Shown one piece after another: positions 48,669 to 60,367 of a stretch of DNA of 64,000 bases. The stretch is from the NCBI GenBank assembly GCA_964057225.1, contig OZ059895.1, positions 18,753,688-18,817,687 of the forward strand. Direction: 5' to 3'. The notes beneath the pieces are model-generated. The model was not told the DNA's origin. It did no database searches and saw nothing but the letters and a program-made list of their open reading frames with translations. The number at the start of each line of letters is the position of its first letter. Position 1 is the first letter of the stretch. The translations under genes and the position numbers were made by a program. The DNA comes from Auanema rhodensis (taxonomy: Eukaryota; Nematoda; Chromadorea; Rhabditida; Rhabditidae).

Positions 48669-51634
48669 TTACTCGTCGTCGGAGTCATCTCCTTCAGTAT
48701 ACTCTTCATCGCTGCTATCGACTTGTACTTCCTCTTCATCTTCGGTATCTTCATATTTAGGAAGAACAATCTCCTTAGCCTCCTTAACCTCCAACTGAAA
48801 CAGAACATAGTTATAAGACAACAATAAGAGTTATTCTTACTTTTAAATCTTTACAATAATCACCATCCATATATGAATCAGATCTAACAGCCAATTGGTA
48901 ATTATAAAAACCTTTGTGATCAGGTGCTAAGAACCTTAACTCAACCTGCAATAAAAAATTATACACAAAAGCAAATATTAAAAATAAACATACAGTCTGC
49001 TCTTCTATCAGCGTTTTACAAGAAACTATATGTGAAGCCAATCGTCTACCATACTTCTTATCTACCATTGACAAAGTAACCCACCTTAACATCAGCCATA
49101 TAAAGAATTATGAAAAAAAGAAGAAATAAACTTACCACCATTCATACTTCTCTCCAGGATAATAAGGACAATGAACTTGATGTGTCTTATGAGATTTAGC
49201 TTCGAAAACATTCTTAAATGATCGAAATGAAATGCGCACATAAAAAGAACAACTAACCTTCTTATTAGCTGGCTCCCATTCACCATCCTCATCCATATCA
49301 CTTTCATCCCCTCTGCTGCTCTCTTCGTCAGAACTTGATCCAGATTCTTCTTCTTCATTATCATTTTGTTCATCATCTTCATCATCAGCCTTTTGTTCAG
49401 AAGATCCAGTTGTGGGTTTCTTTGGTTGTTGTTGTTTCTTCTTCTTTCCAGCTCCACCCTTTTTCTTTTGGGGCTTGACTTTTTCCCATGGTTTACGCTT
49501 AGGCTGCAAATATCTTGATTAGATAATAAAACATATTTTCAATAATAAAACCTTCTTCTCTTCCGGTTCAGTTATTTCTTCGAAATCAGCAATTTTTTCA
49601 TCCATTTCGGTATCAGCTTTGTCTAATTCGTCATCATATTCAGTGGATGGTCTCATGCGCTGATCTTCGAGGCTAGCAGATTGGGGATCTAACAAGCTTG
49701 ATCTAGTCAATTTGACTCTTAATGTGACATAACATCCAGCAGTAATTTCGTGAGCATCATCCTCACCCTCAACTAAATCAAGAGAATTAAACAGAACAAA
49801 AACTTAAATACTAACCAACAAGAGTGCTATCGATGGCAAGACGAGGCATAGAAGATAAAACAACAAGAACATCTCTATATTGAGAATCAGATAAAGATTT
49901 CAAAGTAGTACGTCGTTTCTCAGAATCCATAGAAGCCAAATCACTACAACTGTACACACGTTGCTAAAAATATTTATGAGATTTAACGCAGATTTCCGGG
50001 TTATACCTTTCTAAGATGATTCAAGTTGAATTCAGTTAGATGAGGAAGTTGCAAAAGAGGACTATTCTTAGGCCACAGTCCTTGAACAAACATAGGCTGT
50101 AGTCTCATCAAGTTTTCCATAGTTTCCAAAGTAATTTTAGTCTATAATACATGAATGACACGAATAAACTATAAGATGAACTAACGGGAGTATAAAAAGT
50201 AATCTGTTGAGACATACTAATCATTTCTTCAATAAGTCGTATAACACGTGCTAAGACATATCTGAAATTTAAAATTAAAAACTAAAATAAAATCAGTAAA
50301 TACCTTTGGTCATCTTGAAGGAAGGCAGATTCAAGAGGAATGCGTGAAAGATGGCAATGAATAAGAATTCTAGCTTTAAGAGCATATGGGAGGCATAATG
50401 GTCTCTCTTTCTTATTTTCACCGAGAGCAGGCAACAATCTCATTAATCTAGAAAAAAAAACTTGAAAGAGTATACGAAAGGTTCAATATACCTTGGTAAC
50501 TCTACATCGTCAGTCTCTCTTTCAATAATTTCCTTGTTATATTGTCTCCAGAATTCAAATGAACCAGAAAGAACCATGATCATACCTACAATGAAGACAA
50601 GATAATTATTTTCCAGTATGTAACATACGATTGATTTCCATTTTAGGTGTTTTGTGTAAGAAATAATAAAACAGTTGTGTAGTATCCATTAAAACTTTGT
50701 CAGCGTTAAATTTGATAGAATTGTACCACCAAAATCCCTAAAACAAGCTTACTATATTGAGAAATTATTACATATTAGACTTACAACACCAACAGGAAGA
50801 ATAATCATAAATAACAACCCGTAAAAGGCCAGAACCCAAACTCCATATTCTTTACTTACAAGCCATTTTGGAAGAGCAATTCCGAATGTAGTTGCTAGAA
50901 ATCATGTTATCAAATATCACAAAACGAAATATTTTCAAATTACCAGTTGGTCCATCGGGATTACCGTATTTCTCCCAGTTTTCTTTAGATTCGTTATCGG
51001 TTAAAGCCTACAATAATCATAATCAACATTCGGTGGGTTAGTGAAAATCAAACCTGGTAAGCTTTAGCGATTTTGTCGAACATAACAGAATCTCCTCCAC
51101 GATCAGGATGCATTTTCTTGGAAAGTTCATGATAGGCTTTCTTCACTTTATTTGTTGGTGCTCCCTAGAATTCATATTAGCTAAGATTTCCATACGCTTA
51201 CTTACCTGATCAAGACCCAAGATGGTGTATGGATCATACTCTTCAGAAATAACTTCGATTTCCGAAACCTTCTTGACAATCAAAGCGAAAATAGCCCAAG
51301 CAACCACAAGAAACTATAAAAACAATTTTAAGCAGAAAATGTTTTGTATATTTTACCACAGCTCTCAGAATTTTTTTAGTTCTTCTCCATGGCTTATTTG
51401 CTTCCTTCACTTTAAGCTTTTCAATACATCCCGAGCAATGACAATCTCTTTCATCAACCTTCTTCTCTTCTTAAATAATAAAGTTTGTTCGATCTTCTCC
51501 ATTCTACACGTACCTTGCTTTCCATTTGGAAACATGAAGTATGTTAAGGGAAGAAGAATAAGGGCATAGAATGATACCAAAACATAATAAAAGGTATTTC
51601 CAACCTCATCATACTCAAATGAAGCCCTGGCCAT
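48669..51634 (-). CDS. Translocation protein SEC63
   Basis: SEC63 is the J-domain membrane subunit that recruits BiP to the Sec61 channel for post-translational import into the ER. The N-terminus MARASFEYDEVGNTFYYVL matches the family, followed by the first TM (LVSFYALILLPLTYFMF) and a second TM near 51.3 kb. The lumenal J domain reads YDPYTILGLDQGAPTNKVKK with HPD in HELSKKMHPDRGGDSVMFDK, ending NWEKYGNPDGP. A third TM (GVWVLAFYGLLFMIILPVG) leads to the cytosolic Brl/Sec63 domain (for example SPLLQLPHLTEFNLNHL). An acidic and basic low-complexity insert follows (49.5-49.3 kb), then the C-terminal beta domain (VRSDSYMDGDY) and an acidic tail ending EGDDSDDE. It is convergent with the glutaredoxin gene (156 bp between stops). 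An acceptor TTTTACAG lies 5 bp upstream of the ATG. Confidence 0.96.
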
Positions 51635-52439
51635 CTTACCTGTAAAATTAAAATCAAAACTTCAATTAAATATTCATACAGTAATTTTAAAAAACTGAAA
51701 CAACGTTTAAGTTAAGTTTATGACGTTAACAGTGAGCTGCACATCGGTGCTCTTGACTATAATCAGGAAATTCCGCACAGGACCAATACCCAGCAATACC
51801 GCATAAAATATCGGCAATAATATCTCTCTGGACATTATTATCTTTTTTTTCATCAATTATTAATTATCGGCCTTCATTCACTAATTGATAAACAGAAGAC
51901 ATATTAAATTATCCTATTCATGATTTGCTTATATCAATACTATCTCAATAATATCAATTTTTTACTGCTTAATTAGCTGTTTGCTATTTTAACAATCTAC
52001 ATTGTTTAATTACTAATTATTCAAACTTATGTTTTTATTTATCTACAACTATATATAAGCAGTGTTTGATAAGAAATCCACATTTTATGATAAAGTTCTT
52101 TTAGTTATCTGTCTTCTTTGAACATTTTTTAAACGCCCACAAGTCATAACACTCTTTACTTTCTAAGTTGAATTGCTTGTCATTTTATTTTTAATTATTT
52201 CTAAAGAATGTATACTGACGTCAACTAAAAAGTAATAGATCAACTGTTGTTACAACTGTTGTTTCCTACTCCGCCCAAACGCTTACTCATCACACAAAAA
52301 TTTTGTTTCGTTTTTCATAGCCATGCTTGTATATATCTTATTCTAATTCTTTCACTCTCTATGTTCTCTTTACCTCTACTGAATTTTTGTAGGGCTGCTT
52401 AGGCTTGACGGACTTAGATAGTCTGTTGTTCTCCAAACA
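51635..52439. other. Divergent intergenic region SEC63 / TLCD gene
   Basis: About 800 bp separate the two divergent start codons. It is AT-rich, with an acceptor-like TTTTTGTAG near 52.39 kb about 45 bp upstream of the TLCD ATG, a likely trans-splice or 5' UTR splice site. It probably contains promoters for both genes. No other gene seen. Confidence 0.5.
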
Positions 52440-53847
52440 ATGTTCACTGATTGGAATATCACCCAGTGGAAAACATTCGGATTAGGATGTTTCTGGGTAA
52501 TAATGCTTGACTGAATTTCTTTTTGAAGTAGAAATAATTTAGGTCGTCCTGTCCTTTGTAGCCTTTCGTTTAATACAGTTCTGTGTTCGATGGTATTTAT
52601 TTGGAAAATGCACGTTCAGAACATTCTCATATTTCGGTTTACGTGGCCGAGCAAGAAATGCTGATAGTCGCGAACTAACTGTAAGTTGTAATCTTTTCTT
52701 CATTATTTGAGTTTTTGAAAAATTCTATATGCTATTTAGGTTGTTCCTCCCAATAAGAAATGGAGAATTTCGAACGAAGTAGTTTCTCTCTTGCACTCTG
52801 TTATAAGCGGCCTTTGGGCAGCTTATGCACTTCTTTATTATCAAAAGCTAACTGAGGATATGATTAACTACAGATGTGAATTTGCCATTAACTTGGTTAG
52901 TATCAGTATTCATCAATAATATTATTGAATAACCATCTTCAGCTTTTCCTCTCTGGAGGATATCTCCTTCATGATCTCGTCGATCTCCTTGTCAACGAGC
53001 AAAGTGCTCGTATCATAGAACTTCTTTTCCACCATTTCATTGTGTTATCTGGATTCACCACTACATTGGTAATATTTTTTTTTGCATTATGTATTAATCT
53101 CTGCCAATCTCAAAGATTACTGGCAAATACCTGGGAGTAGTTGTTTTTGGACTTTTAATGGAACTCAATTCAATTTTCTTGCATTCTCGAAGTTTACTTA
53201 ATTTGTAAGTTTCTTCGTGAACTATCTGTTGAAAGAATACCATATTTAAGATATGGAGTAAATAAGAAATCAACCTCCTTCCGTATTATTGCTTTGCTAA
53301 ATATGGTTACATTGATGTTGTTCCGCTTAGGAGTTTCAATATATCTAATGTATTGGGCGGTGAGTCATAGTTTATATTGCTTTCTAAAAATTTTCAACTG
53401 TTTTTAGTTTACTAATGTATTGAACATGAAATGGTATGTAGGTGTTGTAACCTTTATCGTTATTCTATCTCTTGCCTGTACAAACACTGTTCTTTCCTAT
53501 CGTGTGATGGCTGCCGATGGCCTTCTAGGTAAACAAATATTTCAACTCATAATGATCATACTTTCCCTTTAGGAAAAAAACGGGCTAGGAAGCCACGTGA
53601 TACAGAGTCTACAGTTGTGGAAGGTGAAGCTGTTAATACTGAAGACAATGAAAATGATGATGAGGAGGAAGATGAGGTTCGTATTAGAAAGCACAGATTA
53701 TTTCAAAACATATGGTTTTTTTTCTATTTCTTTTGACTCGTATTTATGATGTTTATTTTTTTTTTCTAGGATGCTCCTCATGAGGTGGCTGTACAGACAG
53801 ATGTCCGCACTCTTGTGGATTCTTCAACACAGCCGACCATCGCTTGA
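52440..53847 (+). CDS. TLC-domain membrane protein, TLCD1/2 (FLD-1) type
   Basis: Nine exons give 325 residues with consistent phases. The start is MFTDWNITQWKTFG. The TLC domain contains EVVSLLHSVISGLWAAYALL, SGGYLLHDLVDLL, IIELLFHHFIVLSGFTTTL, ITGKYLGVVVFGLLMELNS and IFLHSRSLLNL. The paired-His FHHFIVLSG and LMELNSxFLHSR elements match vertebrate TLCD1/TLCD2 and nematode FLD-1, which limit incorporation of polyunsaturated acyl chains into phospholipids. There are about six hydrophobic segments. A charged C-terminus follows (an acidic run, then VRTLVDSSTQPTIA). The junction at about 53205-53250 has two usable acceptors in the same frame (after GAAAG or TTTAAG), differing by five residues. 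Transcription is divergent from SEC63. Confidence 0.85.
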
Positions 53848-53993
53848 ATGTCCTAATAATCGCAGTGCGGTTTGGACAATTTCTTACCATTCCTTTCTAC
53901 TTTAGCTATGTTATTTCTTGTTTATTTCGATCTCCAAAGGAGATGTTATTGTATTCATTGATGTGATTTTGAACTACATTCGTGCAATTTTTC

Positions 53994-54034
53994 TTGCGGC
54001 TTGCGCAATCATTAAGAATTGGCGCAAGCGCCGG
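53994..54034. other. GC-rich hairpin in the TLCD 3' flank
   Basis: GCGGCTTGCGC pairs with GCGCAAGCGCCG across a loop of about 17 nt (one bulge). It is conspicuous in AT-rich surroundings 150 bp after the TLCD stop, probably in its 3' UTR. It could be a structured RNA element. Confidence 0.4.
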
Positions 54035-54679
54035 ATACCCCTTGGCCATGTTTCTTTTTCAATAGCTTAAGACTTATAATTCGTTGTAAAAGCACTAGGA
54101 GCTTTATTTCAACTTGAAACTTTCAATTTGTTGATTGTTATACTTTTATAGAAATTCTAAATATTCATCTTTTGCGTCCTTTGCCTGATTGCTTAATTTA
54201 TTTTTCCAAAATTTCCAAAATTGGATAACTTATCCCCTCTAAGCTTATGTCTGTACAAATCGAACCTGAACCGTATTCTCAAATCAGACAAGATCTATAA
54301 GATGCCATTTTCTTGAATGTGTTCGATAGAAAACGTTCGAATAAATTTGGAATATTTTGAAATATTGAGCTGTTTCAACGAAAATCTATTAAATGCTGTG
54401 AAGTAACCAGATCTCTGATCAATCGTTGGATTCTTATGTACTTGGATGACCTTCTGTCTTATATAATTGTTCTTATAATCTCTCAATTGAAAGTGACATA
54501 TAAGATTGATAAGTGAGATTATCAGGAGGGGTATTCTGAAATATTAATAATCAAATCAGTAACATGAAAGGAAAAACTATAGTTAAAAAAAAAAACGATT
54601 TTTGTTCGTATGCTACCGATAAGCTTTTGTTGGTTTTTTTAACAATTGATACTGAAAGTGGGTTTTTTCATTCAATCAG

Positions 54680-54811
54680 GTCATAGATAGTGCTTCTCGA
54701 AAATTCGAGAACGTTGAACTAGAAAGAATTAAGACCTTGGTATTCAGACATTGGTTATTAAACAGAACGAAGGGCAGAAGTCTTCGGCGGAATAAAAATA
54801 TCAGACAATGA
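54680..54811 (+). other. Short coding-like open frame after a strong acceptor
   Basis: After ATTCAATCAG the frame reads VIDSASRKFENVELERIKTL and continues to TGA at 54811 (44 codons). No start codon or upstream exon is identified and no family is recognised. It may be chance. Confidence 0.15.
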
Positions 54812-55778
54812 ATGATCTCGGGGAAATAGCCGTAGGGAAGTTGTGGTGCAACCAAAAATCTTCAAACTTCAACATACTTTCCCAAATCTAATCTCAGCAG
54901 CTTCGGATAGAACCTAAGCTATATTAAGAAGAAAAAAAAGAGGAAAAAAGAAAAAGTAAGAGTTCTTCTGATGATTTTGCAAATCATAGCATTCTCACGA
55001 AGCTGTTGCTACTGCTACTATGAGCCTACGCACATTTCAAAGAACGTCGGAAGAAATCTAATGATTGAAGTTCACTATTTTCAGAACAAAACGTTTAACT
55101 CACGATGTGTAAAAGATAAGGATTATGCGTGAGTAATTGGACGATAGATAATGCTTTAGTACAACATTACATCAATATCATGTTTTATATCTTTATATCT
55201 GAATGTTAATGCACGCATGATCCTTTCAATTATAACATAACTAACATCGTCTTCAGTAGATTAAGCTAAGGACATTGGGAATTTTATGTGAAATAGTGAA
55301 CTTTTGAAAATCACTAAAATCGAAAACTATGGGTTTGCATCTAATGCTTATCATCCAGCAGAAACAAAAAAAATCTTGCTGATCACTCTGCCATACTTGG
55401 AAAGCTCAGTGAAGATTAACTCCTTTTCTTTCTTTTTTTTTTCAAATTGGTTCATCTTCTCCTAAATCTTTCAGCCTTATAATCAGCCGTTAAGCTGGAT
55501 TTCAATTATTCTTTTCAAACTTTTCTTCCATCTAGTTCTAAACTAGAGCCACGAATTGTCTAAGTATCTTCCTGCTTTTTCTTCCTCATCACCGTCTTCT
55601 TCGTTCTAACGTGGTCGTTGTCTTCTGATTCCCATGGTGTCCAACCGGACCTTCTATCAACTCAAAGAAATACCTCCCCCCTCTTTCTCTTTCTCTCTTT
55701 ATAGATATATTTCTTTCTTTTTCCCTACCTCTCTACTCTTTGTTTCTCTCGCCAACTCCCTCTCATGCACACACATAT

Positions 55779-55825
55779 ATATATTTATATTTATATATAC
55801 ATATATATATATATATATATACACA
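55779..55825. repeat. (TA)n-rich microsatellite
   Basis: Alternating TA with a few ATTT interruptions. Intergenic. Confidence 0.85.
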
Positions 55826-58800
55826 TCATGACGATGAAGATTGATAATCAGAAATTCCATGACATATTTATTTCTCACATATACTCCTTCCTTCAATCTA
55901 TCAGAGTCAAATTAATATATTCTTCTGCGAGATTACCAGCTTTTCACTTCTTCGCTACATCTTTCACCAGCGTTCTTCTATCACTTCTTACTTAACCCTC
56001 TAGACTTTACTGTTTAAAAATCATATTCTATCATCTACATAACCAGAAAGTGACATTTTACACGAGAAAAACGTGTTTAATGATGTGTGATATACCAAAT
56101 ACATTAAAGAAAACCAACCGATCACTTCTGCCTTCAAACTTAAATGAACTCTCGTTAGCCTCATATATTCTTTCTTTATCTTTGCCTGTCATCATCACCA
56201 TTATCATCATCGTTATTTCAAAAAAAAAAGAAAGAAGGAGTGTGCACAATTCCAATTAATCTTCATATATTCATGAAGCTTACAATTAGTTTTTTTAATA
56301 CATTTATATATAGCAGCTTAATTATCTAAGTAATATCATTATGTTATGCTATATCATCGACAAGATGCATGTAGTTATCTTTTTCTTCCAAAAACATGCT
56401 AGCGTTTTTAGTTTTAAATTTTTTTTTCGTAATACAGCATGAGAAATCACTTTTTCCAAATATTTTTTCAAATCTCGATCATAAACATCATACGATACCT
56501 TTTTTCAGTAAAATTCATTCTAACATTTGACAAAACTAATATTTTCGTTATTATTAAATATCCTGAACTACCTTTAATCCTTCCAAATTTAGAAATATTC
56601 ATCAAAAACTTGCGTTCTTCTAGAAAAGTGTGTACAAGTTTTAAGTTGCAAGAAAAGGCAAGATAGCTGCATGAGGTGAGAACCTTCTACAATTCATTTG
56701 AGCATGCTTCAAACCTGAGTTCCAGCCATTGTGTATTCTTAATCTCGAAGATTATCACACATTAAATCTCATTTTCTCAGGAAAAGTTGAAGCTAATTAA
56801 TAAACTTTTTTTCTAATCAAAAACGTGTTAAGAAGAGTTAGATGGATTAAAGTTTTGGAAATCAAGTTGATATTTACCTGCGATAAAAACATTTCCAACA
56901 ATCTTTAATAAAGGTTTCTTCAGTGCTAAATTCTTAAGTCTTGACTATGATATTCAAAAATTGAGTGGGAGAAACGGAAGATATATCTAATGTTTTATTA
57001 ACTTCGTTCTTTAACTATATTCTCTTCATTGATGACCAGTCTCTTTCCATCTCTAATTCTCCTTATTTATTTATATATTATGCTTTTCTATCAGATTTGA
57101 TAATAACTTTGCAACATCAAGCATCGCGAACTTCGATCCCAAGATCATGCGTTTCTGCTATTTTTAGAATTCTCTTTGCAACACCACGATCAATTTCGAC
57201 TATTTCTATCAAAATTTCCCAGATTTTGATTGTACTAATATGTATTTGCATGTTATATACCCATGCTTCTATAACACTTCTCAGTTGTCCTTTTATGAAC
57301 TTGAAATATCATGTATTCTACAGTATTAACTCAAAATCTCACTTTCCATATTGAGTAATATACTCTATTTCTATCGTAATTTCTATTTTCTAACACAAAT
57401 GTTATGTTTTTTCTTCATTTGTTCTTGCGTTAACAGCATGTTTCAGCTTTTACACCATGCTTCGTTGGTCATCTGTACGAAGGAAACAGCGCGCTTTTTC
57501 AGGTATTGTAATTTTCTTTATGAGTTTTTGTTGATTTTTTTTTCTATTCCAAACTATTGATTTGAACAGCATTTCCAATATAAAATGTTATAAAATTCTA
57601 TTTTATTCCTTTTATTATGTTTTGTATCTTAATCGCTTCTTTCTTTATAGTTTTATCTTAAGCATGTAACTCTTCCTAAATTCGTAAAGAGAAAACTCTT
57701 CGAAGTAGACAGTTAGATTAGATCAAAATCAAAAGATTTAACTTTGTGAATATAAAAGAATTACTAATACTTATATAGTACACAGTATACTTATGATAAA
57801 AAAAATTTCTTTCCCTCTGTGTCTAACTCGCCTCTTTCTCTCTCCTTATTCTCTTTCTATGCTTATCTCACAGTCGACTTGAAATAATCTCAAGAATTAA
57901 TATATGTATATGCGTAAAAAGCTGACAAAATTATTTTATTTCAACGATTAAAAAGCGGAAATAGAGTTATGTCATTGAGTACATGTATAAATATTTATAT
58001 ATTTATTAGTTTAAATAGCATATATACCATATCGTTTGAATATGCTATGATATTTCCCAGACACTTAAGGATGGGCTAAGTTGAGAAGTTGAAGATGAAT
58101 GACTAAGATGGTAAAATAAGCTTTTAGTTTTGAAATTTAAATTTCTCTTTACTTCTCAAACTTCCGAGTTGAGAAAGACAGTCACATCCGTGTGTTATTC
58201 TTAACTATTTACTCATTCGGCAGCATGTGGCGAAAATTAGTTCATATAGGTAAGATCAGAAGTATAGAATTTCTAAATTTAAAAGTTAAAATTTTTTTGC
58301 TTTTGAATATAATATTCCTTCAGCGAAAATATTCTCATTTTCGTTTGTCATTTTACTTTTTTCAATTTCACAGAAACGAAACACTTACGAAGACGAAGAA
58401 CTCAGAAGGTATCGCCCCCCCGTTTCCCAGTGACCAATGTCTTTCAATGAAAAATAATAAAACAAAAAGAAAAAACAAGATGAAGCTTTTATAAATGACT
58501 ACATTTAGCAGCTTTCTTCACAAAATTTATCTTTTCTTCCGTAAGAATGTTCATTTTCATCTGAAAATATCCGATATTTCCGGTTAAGCGTACTGAAAGC
58601 AAAATGATGTTCAATGGTAGTTCTGATGAATTTCCTCATTTCCACCCTTTCACTATATCTGATTTTTCTGTCAGAAAAAGCAGACTTTTTTTTTGTTTTC
58701 ATATCCTTTGCTATTACGAAAATGAGAAAAAAAAGCAAGAAAAAGATAAGAGAAAAAGAATTTTTGTTAAGTAAAAGCCTGAACCTGATCCGTTTTTACT

Positions 58801-59685
58801 AAATTTTTCTACGACACCCTCAGAATCTTGTCCAAATCTTGACTGTTTCAACTTGTAAAAAAATTATATAGTCCTTCATCCTTCATAAGTTACAACAAAA
58901 TCAGAACATAATCATTCTGATGAGCTCAAATGAACAATCTAATCATCAGGAGCTATCAGAATAAATCAAATCTATTCTCATTTCTTTCATACCTTTAAAC
59001 ATTCTCATTTCCTTTCATTCTCAATTTCTCTCTATAAAATTTTTGTTTCCCTCTTCTTTTTTATTTCTAATTTTCTTTATATTAGGAACCTGCCCTCTTA
59101 TTCTCACTATCCATATTTATACTACATGTATCTCACGTGCAACCTCCCCCCCTTTTCCTCTATCCAACATTGGTTCAAGTTCAAGTAGTTCCGAATCTGA
59201 TAGCTTATAAAAGAATTATTTTCATTCAATCATATATCTAAAACATGGCAGAAAAATGTATAATCTCTATCCCCTCAGGCACAATTTTCAATGAGGAGAA
59301 AACGGTTTCTATTCTCTTCTAACAAGAGTTTGCTTTTCGTTCAAATGAGAAGCAAATAAGAGATTCCGTAGGCAGTACTAGATAGACATTTCATATTCAA
59401 CACATACATTTCTTCAATTTCTTATATTCTAACCTTAGTGCCAATATCTAAAACATTTTTACATAAAAAGAATTTTCTTTTTTTTTCTAGCTAATCTAAA
59501 TGTTTTAAGTTTTAAGTTTTATAAAATCATCAAAAGCAACTTTCTTATTTTTTTTTGGAAGAAACTAAACTAAATTGAACATTTTTTCCGAAATTATGTT
59601 CATCTCCTAGCCTAAGTTGTAATTATTGTGTTTAACCTTGTTGTATTTAGTGCAAACCTCACACGGTTTCCTAGTTCCACCCAGT

Positions 59686-60314
59686 ATGGAACCTGGCTAT
59701 GGAGCTATCTTAGATGATGATGGTTCTCCTATCATAGCAGCTCGATCTGCAACATCAAGACGTATGTGAAATATGTTCTAATTCATTATTGACTTCTATC
59801 AAAAATAAATAAATACTTCAAAAATAGAGAAAAATTATTTTTCCAGGCTTGAAACCGTCCAATAGTGTGGGAGGTGTACCATCAGAGTTTACCACTAAGC
59901 CACTGCTATCAGAAAAACCTAATGAGCTTGCTCTTTCAGAAACTGACAGCATTGAGCATCTTGCAGGTAATAGATATTATAGATATATTTGAAAAATCAA
60001 TATTTATATTGTTATAAATCTGCATCAAATTATAAATTTATACAAAAATAAAGCTCTAAAATTGATTAATATCATCGTGATTATAGGCTTATCTCCAACA
60101 AAGGTTGAATCAAGAGTAGCAGCATTGCGGCGAAGATCTTCTGTCGTACGTGATCGTTGGGCAACCAAAATGGAATTTCTCTTAGCTGTTATCGGATATG
60201 CTGTTGATTTAGGAAATGTCTGGAGATTTCCATCAGTTTGTTATAAGCATGGAGGAGGTACACTCATATCAGAAATAGTTTCAATGATAGTGAGAGAAAA
60301 AGAGAGAGAGAGAG

Positions 60315-60367
<53 letters not shown>

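Larger units (their letters stand above)
53848..59685. other. Gene-poor region upstream of the SERT gene
   Basis: About 5.8 kb. It holds the TLCD 3' flank with a GC-rich hairpin (listed separately), AT-rich sequence, a TA-rich run around 55.78-55.83 kb and pyrimidine-rich blocks (55.68-55.76, 57.8-57.85, 58.98-59.15 kb). An acceptor-like TGTATTTAG ends at 59650, 36 bp before the SERT ATG, with an open frame in phase between them, so an upstream 5' exon somewhere in this region is possible. I found no gene with recognisable domains. The 129-codon frame at 56965-57354 has no family features. Confidence 0.55.

Noticed and set aside
56965-57354. 129-codon open frame in the 53.8-59.7 kb region
   Set aside because: AT-rich hydrophobic composition, no recognised motif, no splice context. 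Not supported as a gene.
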